This document shows positions 34,981 to 46,574 of a stretch of DNA of 64,000 nt, piece by piece. Made by a program: the position numbers and the translations under genes. Position 1 is the first letter of the stretch. Every line of letters starts with the position of its first letter. This DNA comes from Phoenix dactylifera. Taxonomy: Eukaryota > Streptophyta > Magnoliopsida > Arecales > Arecaceae. The stretch covers positions 25,945,670 through 26,009,669 of the forward strand of contig NC_052395.1 in NCBI RefSeq assembly GCF_009389715.1, given 5' to 3'. Under the pieces are notes generated by a model, which was not told the origin of the DNA, made no database searches, and was given only the letters and a program-made list of their open reading frames with translations.

Positions 34981-37900
34981 CCTATGGTCCTATTGACCGA
35001 ACTATTATATGCAAACTCGGCAGTTGGTAACACGAGATCCCAAGTCCTAGTATGCTCACCTACCAGACATCTGAGAAGACTCCCTAGACTTCGGTTGACA
35101 ACTTCGGTCTGGCCATCAGTTTGGGGATGATAGGCAGAGGAAAATTTTAATTTGGTACCCATCATGTGCCAAAGAGTTTTCCAAAAGTAGCTCATAAATT
35201 TAACATCCCTATCGGACACAATAGATTTAGGAAGACCATGGAGTCTAACAACTTCGTCAAAATAGAGTTTCGCAATCCTAGAAGCATCAGAAGTCTTAGA
35301 ATATGGAAGAAAATGAGCCATTTTAGAGAATCGGTCCACTACTACAAAAATGGAATCGTGTTTGGTCGAGGTACGTGGAAGCCCTAACACAAAATCCATG
35401 CTAACATCTTGCCATGGACAATCAGGAACAGGTAGTGGAGTGTAAAGCCCAGTGTTCTGTTTACGTTGTTTGGCTAATTGACATGTGCGGCACTGAGCGA
35501 CGATCTTGGCCACGTCTCTCTTGAGACTCAGCCAGAAGAAACGTCTTTCCACCATCTCAATAGTTTTGTCTCTTCCGAAATGCCCAGACAGTCCTCCAGC
35601 ATGTACTTCCCATACTAGAAAATCTCTCAAAGAAGTTCGAGGGATACACAAACGGTCGGAGCGAAAGAGATAATCATCGTGTAAAAAGAAATCATCTTGC
35701 TCTCTCTCTACTCCATCTCGTAAGGTCAGGTATACATTACTAAAATCGGGACAGGTGGTATATTGTTCCCTGATCCTTTCAAAACCAATTATTTCAGTGC
35801 TCATCATAGATAGGAGGAAGATCCGTCGACTGAGCGCATCAGCAGCCTTATTCTCAACTCCAGCTTTATATTTCAGCACAAAAGTATAGGCTTGTAGAAA
35901 CTCAATCCATCGGCCATGTCGAAGGTTTAATTTCTTTTGAGAATTGAGATACTTTAAAGCCTCATGGTCTGAATACAAAACAAATTCTTGCGGTAGCAAA
36001 TAGTGTCGCCAATGTCGCAAAGTTTGCACTACCGCATAGAATTCCTTATCATAGGTGGAATAACGCAACCTGCCATCACTTAACTTTTCGCTAAAGAACG
36101 CGACAGGGTGACCTTCTTGGCTTAACACACCACCTATGCCAACGCCAGAGGCATCACATGCGACCTCGAATACCTTAGTGAAATCGGGGAGGCGGGTGCT
36201 TCAGTCATCCTATGCTTAATATCTTTAAATGCTTGGGATGCCGACTTAGTCCAGATAAAGTCTCCTTTCTTCATGCAATCTGTGATGGGAGACATTATTG
36301 AACTAAAATTTTTAATGAAGCGACGATAGAAAGTAGCCAGACCATGAAAACTACGTACTTCTGCTAAGGTCTTGGGCTCAGGCCAATCGACTATCGCGCT
36401 TACTTTTTCTGGATCAGCGGAGACACCCTTGGAAGACACTATGAATCCTAAGAAAGTGACGTGATCAGTCAGGAAGGCACACTTCTTAGGGTTTGCAAAG
36501 AAGCTTTCTTTCCGCAGGACTTCACAAACCTGCCTCAGGTGTGAGAGATGGAGCTCTTGAGTTTGACTATAAATGAGGATGTCATCAAAGTATACAACGA
36601 TAAATTTGTTCAAGAAAGGTCGAAAGATCTGTGTCATCACCCTCATAAAAGTACTTGGAGCATTTGTTAATCCGAAAGGCATTACTAACCATTCGTAAAG
36701 TCCATCTTTGGTTTTGAATGCAGTTTTCCATTCATCCCCAGGACGAATCCGAATCTGGTGGTATCCACTCTTTAGGTCGATCTTGGAAAAAACTGTAGCA
36801 CCAGACATATAGTCTAAAAGGTCGTCCAGCCTAGAAATAGGAAAATGATACTTAACCGTGATTTTATTGATAGCACGGCTATCGACGCACATCCTCCAAG
36901 AGCCATCTTTCTTGGGAGTGAGGAGTGCAGGTACAGCACAGGGACTCAAACTCTCACGAATATACCCTCGAGTGACTAGTTCGTCAACTTGGCGTTTCAG
37001 TTCAGTGTGCTCGTTTGGATTGAGTCTATGGTGGGAAAGATTTGGCAGTGACGCTCCAGGAATGAGATCAATTACGTGCTGGATATCACGCATTGGAGGG
37101 AGTGCCTCTAGAAGATCAGTGGGGAAGACAGAGTGAAACTCCTCCAACAGAGGAACTACGGCGGCCGGATGTTCGGCATTTGACTCCACATTGATAACTC
37201 TAGCCACAAGGGCGAACACAGGTGAATGGCTTTCGATATCTTTCATTACCTCTTTCGAAGTAATGATGTGAAGTGACTCATCTTTTTTTGGTGTAGCACC
37301 CTTCTTCTCAGGGCCGGGCTCTCTAGGAGGCAATGAATTCAGTATAATTTTCCGACCCTGGAACATAAAACTACACGAATTTGACCGACCATGAAGTGTG
37401 ACGTCCCTATCGTATAACCAAGGTCTTCCTAGAATGACTTGACCTACGTCCATCGGGAGGCAGTCGCACCAAATCTCGTCTTTATAAGATAGGAATTGAA
37501 TCGGGATAAGGCATCTTTCTGAAACTGAAATGGACGTCTTATCTACCCAGGCTACTTTATATGGATTAGGATGAGGGGTAGATTTCAGGCCAAGGCGAGA
37601 AACAACTCCAGACGCAATGGCATTGATGCAACTCCCGCTGTCAAATAAGATTTTGCATGTTTTACCATTGATCTTGATAAGTGTATAAAACAGGGAGGTT
37701 CTTCGCCAGTCTTGTTCGGTCTTTGTTTGGGCTAGTGTGCACCTAACCACATGGAGCCTATGGTTTTGGTCATTCCTATCAGTGGGCTCATTTTGGTATT
37801 CAGTCTGAACAAACTCTAACCCAGTCTTTTCGTCTCCAAAGTCATCTACAAAATCCTCAATGTTTGGTTCATAGACTTCTTCGACACATTCAGTATCCTG

Positions 37901-39010
37901 GGTCCCTGCTTCCAATTCAGTCATTAAATAGGTCTTGGCGTTACATTGGGACGCAATATGGCCAAACTTTTGGCACTTAAAACACTGGGTTTGGTTTCTT
38001 AAGGGCGGGTTGGACCCTAATATGCCTTTTTCTTTATCAGTTGATGTACTTTGAACAGGCACCGGGAACGTCCTAGTCGGTGTTTGGCTAGAACCGGGCT
38101 GGGAAGGATGATTGGAGAGTGGTCTAGGTTGTGGGAGATAGCTTTGACTAGGTCGGGCTTCTGGGGGTAAGAACCGAGAGTCGGTACGTCTCACCACAGG
38201 GACTCATAAAAAACTATCCACATCTTGAGCCAATTGGTATGCCTGGCCAAGGGTAGTAATCTCTCGAAGGATCAATTCTTTCTGGATCTCCTCGCGGAGT
38301 CCTGCTCGAAACCTAGAAAGAGTAACAGTCTCCTCTTCGATTACACCGCACCTCATGTGAAACTCCTCAAATCGTGCAATGTAATCGGCAACAGTTGAGG
38401 TTCCTTGAGTTAGTTTTTGCCACCTATCCATAAGACGTTGTCGGTAAGAGAATGGCAGATACTTCTCATTCAGTTTTTCTTTCATATCCTCCCAAGTGGT
38501 GATACGTGGAAGCCTTTGGGTCTCACGCCGATGTTCAACGTTATGCCAGTACCAGTGAGCTTGCCCAATAAGCTTCATTTTGGCAAACCGTACTCTTCTA
38601 TCATCGGTCATATCGTACCACTCAAAATAATTATCCATGGCTGCTCTCCAATCAAGGTACACGCTCGGCTCTAATTGACCAGCAAATGTGGGGGCTTCTA
38701 CTCGCACGGTACGAAGTAGTCGCTCGTCAAGATCGCGCTGGTGATCAGGATGATGTTGGTTCCTAGGGGGATGGGGAAAAGCTACAGGCAGTGTGGTCAA
38801 ACCAAACTCGGGATAAGCTGCGATTGGGGATGATGGTTCCGGAGTCCTAGGGTGTTGTACTAGAGCACGGATCTCACGTTTGAATTCGTCATGATCAGCT
38901 CGTATTGCAGCTAATTGTTCCAGAATATCTTGTATAACTCTGGGGTCCATGGTGGATAAAGGGGTCTGAGAGTCAGTGAGGAGGTACTCTCTACCACTAC
39001 GGGTGGGCAT
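34981..39010 (-). pseudogene. Element 3 gag-pol, N-terminal part through integrase core
   Basis: Reads from ATG 39010 (MPTRSGREY). Gag runs to an in-frame TGA at 38204-38206 and continues in the same frame. Then come a CCHC knuckle (CFKCQKFGHIASQC), protease (LFDSGSCINA), and reverse transcriptase with YHQIRIRPGDEWKTAF and catalytic YFDD. A small deletion near 36190 shifts the frame, and RNase H and integrase follow in another frame. The integrase has HFGRDKT, CRTCQ, SDRDVKF and HPQTDGQTE. The frame reaches the element 2 insertion at NRTIG and resumes at 22370. One stop and one frameshift make it non-functional unless readthrough occurs. Confidence 0.93.
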
Positions 39011-41245
39011 ACAGGAACTACTCTAGTTGGTGATATGATATGCAATGCTACTAATGAACCCTAATTGTCCAAATGTAATGCAGGACAACCTACTGATGCA
39101 ACCCACTAATGCAACCTACTATGAATTCGGAAATCAGCAACTTTTCACAAAAATAACTTAAAATTAAATGTTACTAATTTGTACGTTGGTTATTTCAGAA
39201 TTAAAGTAGAAAATTAGTCACTATAAGAAGTTAGGTTGCAAACACGTTTTACAGTCATTCAAAGTCTGAAAGTAATCTGATCTATGGATGTTGATGATGT
39301 CCTGACACTAAAGTGTGCTAATTTAATATTTAGATTTAATTGGTAGGTAGGACGGGTGTGGTGGAAAATGTTCTAGGTTTTGCAGTTTGACAAGAAAATA
39401 AGTTTCAAAATAGGGCTGTCATGCAAGAGAACTAGAACATATTTAGATAAGCAAGCCCAAAGGAGGAAGAACCTATTACCTGTGGCGGATACAGCCAATC
39501 AGAATCATGTACTCATGGGCTGGGGCGACGATCGGGGGTGCGGTGAGTCGGCTCGTCGGATGGCGTGAATCTGGTCGAGTTACAGCAACTGGGGACCTGC
39601 TGAACCTGTCAACTTTGGGGTATACTGTATGGTGTGGCTAGCGGGCCTGTAAATGAGGGAGGCTTGTGAGCTGACCCTTGAATCAGTGGCGGGCACTGCA
39701 GTCAGTTGGGCCGCAGGTGCTACGGTGGATCGGGCGCAGGAATGGGGCGCGGTTCAGAGAGAGGGAAGGAAAAAAGGGGGGGGGGTGCGATGGAGCTCGA
39801 GTGAAGGAAGAAACTGGGGACCGAAAGGGGAGTGGAGAGAAAAGGGAAAGGTGGAGGCGGTGGTCTGGTGCAGCGGCAAGCGGAGGTGGGCGTAGCGGCG
39901 GGGCAGTCGGACCGTGAGGAGGAGAGGACGGCGGAAGGAGGGCGGCGGGCGGCCTGTGGAGTCGGCCGGTGGTGAGGAAAATGGGAGGGGATGTACGATG
40001 AGGCCGTCGGCGTCAGCTCGGGCCCCGGCGGCTCGGGCGGTGGACGAAGGAGGAGAAGGAGGATGGAACGGATCTCGGCGGCGGCAGGAAGCGGCACGGG
40101 CGGAGGCGGCGACGGCAGAGCGACACGGGCGGCACGGGCACAGGGGCGGCGCGGGCTCGGGTGACGGAGGAGATAGCGTCGGCGGCAGAGACGGCACGGC
40201 AGAGGCGGCGAGGAGGAAAAGGCGGAGTGGCCGGTGGTGGCGCTGCAAGCTGAGCTCGGCGACGGCGGCGAAGGAGGCGGTGGAAACCCTAGGGTTTCCT
40301 CTTCGGCAGAACAGAGGTTAGTTTTTTTTTTAGGAACACGTGCAGGTCACGTGATCCGAAGGGATTTTTTTTTTTTTTTTGAACCTTAACGGGTTCGGAT
40401 TATCGGTTTCGGGTTTCGAATGAAACCCGCTCCGATAACTGTGAAACTCAGCACGTGCGGGTCACGTGCCAATTTTTTTTGTTTTTTAACTTACTGGATG
40501 TGGACCCGGGCTATCGGATTTTGGGGTAACGGGTTTAGAACTTACCCGTTACCACCCGTCTTCAACCTCCCGAACCTCCCGACCGAAACGGGAGGATGAC
40601 CCGGGCTGCTCGGCGGTCGTTGCGGAGCGACTGAGGGGACCGGCGGCGCAGCCAATAGCCATGGGGCTCTGATCGGCGGCGGCTGCAGTCGGGAAGGAAG
40701 ACACAGCGGCGGTTGCGGCCGGAACGGAGGGCGAATCGGCAGTTGCAGGCGGGGCGGCCGACGCAGTGGTGACTCCGGTTTCGAGGGACAAAGCTGCAAG
40801 GAGGGCGGTGACGTTCTTCTTCTTTCCGGCGGCGGGAACCACTCGTGGCCCTTCGACACGCTCCGGCGTCCGTGGTCGACGTACGGCGTAGTATTCGTGC
40901 GGCCACAGGAAACCGGAGATCCGTCGGCGCTCGGCCATACACCGGCTGACAGTGTTTGCCGGCGGTGGGGAAAGCGGCGGCGACTGTTGGATCAAGTCAG
41001 AGAGACGCGAAGGAGAGTCTGGTGCAGGGGCTGTGGCTCTTTCTTCTCCCTCGGCTGCAGAACCCTTTTTTTTTTTTTCTCTGGTGAAAACCGACAGAAG
41101 GGGAGGGGGGGGTGAAAACTGAGAGAGCCTGGTGAAAACCGAGAAAGAGGGAATGGCCCTGTTCTTCTTGAAGCACCATGAGAACCGAGGGAAATGAAGG
41201 CTGTTGTTGGATCGGGGCTTTGGCAGCAGGGGCAAAACCAGCCTT
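39011..41245 (-). other. Element 3 leader, long and GC-rich
   Basis: 2.2 kb between the primer site and gag, unusually long for a chromovirus with 349-bp LTRs. Two GC-rich blocks (about 39650-40310 and 40560-41180) flank an AT-rich segment. A minus-strand open frame at 40549-41274 (241 codons, containing MAERRRISGFLWPHEYYAVR) resembles nothing I know. Codon-like GC richness suggests captured host sequence; that is inference. Confidence 0.5.
40337..40468. promoter_or_regulatory. Two paired G-box motifs in element 3 leader
   Basis: CACGTGCAGGTCACGTG at 40337-40353 and CACGTGCGGGTCACGTG at 40452-40468, each with two CACGTG cores 11 bp apart, repeated 115 bp apart. CACGTG is bound by plant bZIP and bHLH factors. 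Regulatory use is inference. Confidence 0.5.
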
Positions 41246-41257
41246 GCTCTGATACCA
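41246..41257 (-). other. Element 3 primer-binding site (initiator tRNA-Met)
   Basis: TGGTATCAGAGC on the minus strand, three bases inside the 5' LTR end. It is the standard complement of the plant initiator tRNA-Met 3' end. Confidence 0.92.
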
Positions 41258-41260
41258 AGT

Positions 41261-41609
41261 TGATGCCGGTCCAAATTTTAAATGGAAGAAGGAGAAGAGG
41301 GGAAGAGAAGGAGGAAGAAGAAGAGAAGAAGGAGAAGGGAGGAGAAGAGAAGAAGAGGAAACGTGGGGGAAAGAAATCTTTAATTCTTCATTAAAACCCT
41401 AATCAACATAAAGTTTCCTTTAAATAGGGCCCCATAAGAACAATTAAAATAAACCCCTTACATAAAATAATTCCCCACAAATAAGCCCTAAAATGCAGAT
41501 AAGCCCAGAATAAAATAAACCCCAAATAAATCCTAAAAGACAAATAAACCCAGAAATAACAATAAGCAAATATGTAAATAAAATGGGGACCTAGCTGATG
41601 TCCCCATCA
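41261..41609 (-). repeat. Element 3, 5' LTR (349 bp)
   Basis: Same length as its partner and about 98.6% identical by eye (five differences noted). Confidence 0.95.
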
Positions 41610-41614
41610 CTTCA

Positions 41615-42499
41615 ATCTAGAAAATGGTGAAGAAACAAATCATTGAGAATGAACACTATTGCCTAGTGAACCACAGCCACAAAATCCTGCACAATGTGGG
41701 CTTCAAAATGAGCTCAAATAAGTTTACAACAATTAGGCATAATAGAAGCCTGGAAATGAAAGCCGAAAAATTGGTAACTTTTATACTGCATGCAAACTAA
41801 GGATACAATAATGTACAAAGTGCCAGTCTGCCAGATGGACCAACCTTCTTCCTCTCATTATAAACTTTCGTCCAATAAAATTAGGCATAAATCACAAAAG
41901 ATAGATCAATAAAAATGGCACCACAGAAAAGTCACAGAAGCCAAGTTAAAGAACAAATCAACATAAACCATATGCCATTTCAGAAAAAATTCTGAGTTTA
42001 ACGGATCAAACAGCCCAAACAAGAGCAACTGAAAGATAAGGGGGAAAATGCACATTTGTATTCCCGATCTTGATCCTAGAATCAAAACAAGAGCTTTCCC
42101 ACAGGCCACAGCACTCCTCTCCAAATCAACAAGAGCCGGGTAAGACTGTAAGAGGGTAAGAGGGAGAGAGAGAGAAGAGAGAAAGATAGAGAGAGAGAGT
42201 GGGGGTGGGGAGGAGAACAGCAAAATCGGAAGTAGGGAGCCTAACTTGACAGCCGACGATGACGAGCGGAGAAACCCTAGCACAGTAGCACTCGAAAACC
42301 ACCACCGACGAGCCTCCCCCGCTCTCGTCTCGCCTCTGCACTCGACGAGCCGATGACGACGAGCCGACGACGACGACGATGACGAGCCGACACCGAACCG
42401 TAGCCGACGACGACGATGATGACGACGGTCTCCTCCGGCTCCGGGCTGGCCCTCTGCAAATCCCCAAATCGGCAACGGCAAGCAAATAGGGAAATCGCG
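41615..42499. other. hAT internal sequence, right side
   Basis: AT-rich to about 42110, then a GAGA tract and a (GACGAC)n-rich block at 42240-42430. The minus-strand open frame 41906-42481 is compositionally odd (Arg/Ser runs from the trinucleotide repeat). No VPS38 exon was recognised here. A PALVDLERSAVACGKAL segment on the minus strand near 42070-42140 looks exon-like but is unidentified. Confidence 0.45.
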
Positions 42500-42775
42500 A
42501 TTCGGCTACAAAATAGGGCTAACAGGTTACAGGCTAACCTATTTACCGCCGCTCGCTTCGGGCTTGGTTCGGGCTGGCACTGGGCTTGGGCTTGGTCCGG
42601 GCCCGGGCCGGGCCAATGGGAAACCCGAGCCCGGCCCGATAAAAATTTGGGTTTAAGTTCCCAGCCCGAGCCCGGCCCGATACAAATTTGGGTTCAATTT
42701 TCTAGCCCATAGCTCGGCCCGCGGGCGGCCCGACCCGATGGGCTTCGGGCCGGCCCGAGCCCACTTCCAGCCCTA
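42500..42775. repeat. hAT element right end, GGCCC-rich subterminal repeats
   Basis: Repeated GGGCCGGGCC and GAGCCCGGCCCG words ending in the inverted terminal repeat GCCCACTTCCAGCCCTA; GTCGGAGG follows. Confidence 0.85.
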
Positions 42776-42783
42776 GTCGGAGG

Positions 42784-43026
42784 GCATCAGATTTTCGAGC
42801 AGACAGTGATCGAGGCAGAGGCCAGAGCAATGTGGAAAGACGTCTCCTACGCGAGGCATATGCTGGAGGCGGATCGCATTATCCTTGAGGGAAACTCCGC
42901 CATGGTGATCGACTAGATCCGAGATTCGAACAGTGACGCCAGTGGGCTGCATTTGATTCGTGACATCCGCCGACTTTTGGGCGAGTGTTCCTCGCACCGG
43001 GCCACTCACGCTTACAGGGAGGCTAA
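42784..43026 (+). pseudogene. LINE RNase H remnant, middle piece
   Basis: Encodes HQIFEQTVIEAEARAMWKD, then EADRIILEGNSAMVID, a TAG stop where Trp is usual, and ATHAYREAN. This is the terminal RNase H domain of a plant LINE; the usual EGDS reads EGNS. It continues directly into the copia target site GCTAA. Confidence 0.85.
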
Positions 43027-45222
43027 TGTTAGAAGTATGCCCTAGAAGCCAACGTGGCTGACGCATATTTGTAATCTGAGGCACAAATTTATAATTTGAC
43101 TCTTATTAATAAATAAGATTGGGCAATTTGTTTTTCATTCATGTTTGAATGTGTCCATAATCGTCCAAGAAATTAATAGATGATGACACATATTCTCAAG
43201 AAGTTGAGAATTTGAGGCATGTGTCATTAGGGATTAATTTCTAAATACTCCTGATCGACGGATCCATCACGAAGGATAGTGATCGATCAGCTGAGATTAG
43301 TGCACAGATCACTTAGTCAGATGGACGAGTCTCGAGTCCACGGTGTAGAGACACTGGAGTGATTATGTGAGTACTTGTTACACAACAAGGTACTGAACGT
43401 GACCAAAGATAGTAGTCACATGGATGTCTATCCACTCGTTAGTGACTACTTATGCTGCAGTTGTATGACTGGTCCTTTGACCAGCGATGCCTCAGCTATT
43501 CATTGTGAGGTTGTTGTAGTTTGACGAGCATGTGAACTTGGGCCCTATCCATTCGGGTTCTTGTAGTGCGGATTGGCTACAGTAGGTTCATTTTGGAATA
43601 GGGTTGCATCTAGATGGAATCTATCGACCTTGATAGATTAGGAGTGATCTTATGTGATTTATGAGACTGAGTTCGATAAATTCCTGGCCAGATATTTTGA
43701 AAAAAGAGTTTTCCATATCTCGAACTGGAAGTCGTATAAATTTGACATATGATGGATGATGGGGTTTGACGAGATATTCATAACCTCCGTCATGTCGGGA
43801 TCCATGATAGAGGGACTGTATCATACGCTAACTGCACCTAGAGGTTCAGACATTCCATTCTGCTGGGTTGCCACCATATACTGCTAAGTGTCACTAGTGG
43901 ATTGTGAGACTCGAAGGCATTTACTTGGTGATCAGTGAACCCTGAGAGTAGAACTGAAATCATTTCAGTCCACTGAAAGAAGTTTCAGTGATATTGAGAT
44001 GGAGATCTCAATATGTCTCACTACCAGTCAGAATAGAACCTACGGGGTCACACACATAGAGAATTTAATTAGTCAGACTATCATAATTATGATTTGGAAT
44101 TACAATAGAAATCAATCATCAATATGATTGGTGATTGAATTAACCCACTAAGTGTTAGTAAGTTAATGAAAGAAGAATTAAGCAGAATTGATTGCATTTG
44201 GATTGCAATTGAGCTGATTTAATGAGCCAAATCAAATTGGGTTCGACCCAAATTGATTTGGGTTCATGATTGGGTCAATTTGATTAAACCAAGATTTGTG
44301 CAGATTTTAAAGACCACATGTCGTCGTAGGATCAATATGACTTAAGTCATGTTCACACTATGCGGACTTTAAAGTCCCCATGGTGTCGTAGGATGCATGC
44401 TCCCAAATCAATTAATTCTCCTAATGAGATTAGGAATCCTAATGTGATTAGGAAATTAATCAATTGATTAAGTGGACACATGTCATGCATCTATGAGCAC
44501 AAGGATTGGACACTTGGCATTAATCCAAGGGTGGGTTATAGTCCCATACTCCTAATAAGATTAGGAGGAGCCCTAAACCCAATCTATAAAAGGGTAGCAA
44601 GGAAGAAGTTATGAATTAATTCTCTCCTCTTCCTCTCCACGCCTCCTCTTCTTTCTTCCTCCTTCTCCACGGCAGCAAGGGGTCTTCATTCTCCTCTTCT
44701 TCCACGGTAGCAAGGCAAAAAAGATCCACATGCAAGGTTCCTCCTTCCTCTTCCTCCATCATGAGCAAGGTTGAAGAAGAAAGGTTCTTCATCAAGGAGG
44801 TAAGTTGCAGATTCTTATTCCAACTTATGATAGTCATGAGAGGTCTTTGCAAGGAGCTAGCACTCCGGTAAGACCCATTCTGAGATGATTAGATCCTCGT
44901 GTGGATACTTGTAGAGGCCGGACAATTGTGCGGCTCAATCAGGAACCTAAAATAGATCATCAGGCTGCGGTGTTCTACACCTGCAGAATTTTTGAAGATG
45001 AGATCTTCAAATCTAATAACTTCTGATTTTGTTTCAGTTTTATAAATCTTAATCAACCCTCCTCAGATCCTAATCTTCCCTTCCTAATAAGTTCAAAGAT
45101 CTCCTGGATTTGGATCCAGAAATTTTTTTTGAATTCTACGATCCGAGGCACGTTCATACGATGAACGACGTCCCGTTCGAATTCCGCTGTGAACGTCTCA
45201 TCGAACGGAGCGTAACTCAGTA
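43027..45222 (+). repeat. Element 4, 5' LTR (2196 bp)
   Basis: Starts TGTTAGAAGTATGCC and ends CTCAGTA (the partner ends CTCAGCA, so the terminal C is mutated). A CTATAAAAGGG TATA box lies near 44585. 2.2 kb is long for a copia LTR. Confidence 0.93.
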
Positions 45223-45223
45223 G

Positions 45224-45235
45224 TGGTATCAGAGC
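45224..45235 (+). other. Element 4 primer-binding site (initiator tRNA-Met)
   Basis: TGGTATCAGAGC, one base after the LTR. Confidence 0.93.
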
Positions 45236-46574
45236 CATGGTTCTAGAAAGCATGATTAGGACTTAAGAATTGATTACCACATTTTTAATCTAATTTTTAA
45301 AAGAATTATACTTGTTGGATTTTCTGCATGTTGAAATTTCAGGTTGTTGAAATTTTCAGCATGCAGATTTTTATTTGCTGTGATCTTGCAAATTGTTTTA
45401 GAATTGCAATTAGATTACAATATTTTAAATCAAGTAATGCATGATCTGAAATCTAGAAAATAGCATAATAGGTTTAAAGTTTCAGATCTGAAAATATACA
45501 TAAGATGCATGTAATCATAATGTTCATACTTTTTAAGGTTATGTTTAAAACAATATATGCATGAGATGTATGTATTAGTTAAACAAAAGTTATTTGCATG
45601 AGATGTAAATAAAATCCTTAAATAATAGGATATTTACATAAGATGTAAACTGAAACAATTATGTCATTTACATAAGATGTAATCACATAATATATGAAAG
45701 GGTTTCATAATTACATAGGATGTAAACTTGAACCAATATGACATTTACATAAGATATAAATCGAATGACATATGATATGGGGTAGATTGTTACATTAGAT
45801 GTAGATCCCAAGAGACCTAAAACCTTCCTAAATCAATCGAAAGTGAACGATACATTAAGCTAGCCATATTTGATTAATTGATCTAGGTGTCTAGGAAAGC
45901 TCAAAGGTGGTTACTTAATTAGGACCTTACTCTCTAAGTAAGGGGAGCCTCTCACCTGCTTACCTGGCCAATTGAACGATTACCTCCTATGAAAAGCTCA
46001 AAGTTGGAATCACTAAGATCTGATTACCCAATATTAAGTCGATTGGTCTTCCACCGTAGTAGAGTTGCTAAGATCTTTCCGGCGTTGATTAGTCTCGGCT
46101 GGATACAGTGGGCTAGTTGCATCGGGGGATTGGACCTCTCTATTAACATGAGATATTGTGGGGTAAAGGTGGGGTTGGGCTCCAATAACTGTTAGGTGAG
46201 GACCCAATCACAGCTTTATTTTCGCAGGATATACGGTGGGTCTGACTTAACCAAGGAACGGATCCAATAACTGTTAGGTGAGGTCCTTATGACTTGGAGA
46301 CTAGGTTAGCTCAATATACTTACGAAGCATTGTACAAGAGTTGTACACTCATCGTCTATGTGTCTCCAATAACTGTTAGGTGATGTGACATGTAGATTGG
46401 TGGGACCGCAGCACCCCACTCGAAATCTTAAGTCGCAGGTTTCTGTACCTTTATCAGGGGAGTGTGAGAGATCCGAGAAATAGTGGGAGGATTTGATTCA
46501 ATTTTGTTTTAAAAGTTTCTAAAATAAATTAATGTCAAATACAAATTTCTAATTAGAATCTTTACTCTCTGCAG
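45236..46574. repeat. Element 4 leader with dispersed short repeats
   Basis: Many copies of (T)TACATAAGATGTAAA-like words at 45480-45800. CCAATAACTGTTAGGTGA occurs three times (near 46180, 46266 and 46367) at about 90-100-bp spacing. No open frame. The repeats may be decayed minisatellites or RNA-packaging related; I cannot tell. Confidence 0.7.

Larger units (their letters stand above)
21288..41609 (-). mobile_element. Chromodomain Ty3 retrotransposon, element 3 (Reina/Tekay-like)
   Basis: Two 349-bp LTRs bound the element with 5-bp duplications CTTCA at 21283-21287 and 41610-41614. It reads on the minus strand: 5' LTR 41609-41261, initiator-tRNA-Met primer site, a 2.2-kb leader, gag-pol, 3' LTR. 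Element 2 is inserted in its integrase, and without that its own length is about 7.7 kb. The short LTR and C-terminal chromodomain fit chromoviruses of the Reina type; the exact lineage is inference. The LTRs differ at about five positions by eye, so the insertion is fairly young. Confidence 0.95.
19111..42775. mobile_element. hAT-like DNA transposon carrying VPS38 exons (Pack-type)
   Basis: The termini are a perfect 17-bp inverted repeat, TAGGGCTGGAAGTGGGC at 19111 and its complement ending at 42775. The flanking 8-bp duplications are identical: GTCGGAGG at 19103-19110 and 42776-42783. Both subterminal regions (19111-19400 and 42500-42775) are dense in GGGCC/GGCCC repeats, as in many plant hAT elements. 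The LINE RNase H homology outside reads across the site when the element is removed. Without the nested Ty3 elements it would be about 3.34 kb. No transposase was seen, so it is non-autonomous. The cargo is at least two exons of VPS38/UVRAG with an intron, so capture was at the DNA level. Confidence 0.85.

Noticed and set aside
39754..40321. GC-rich open frames on both strands of the element 3 leader as genes
   Set aside because: Both strands are open through compositional bias (Pro/Arg/Ala-rich), with no recognisable domain.
41906..42481. 191-codon minus-strand frame as a gene
   Set aside because: Arg/Ser runs come from a GAC repeat and the rest is unlike any protein I know; left as hAT internal sequence.
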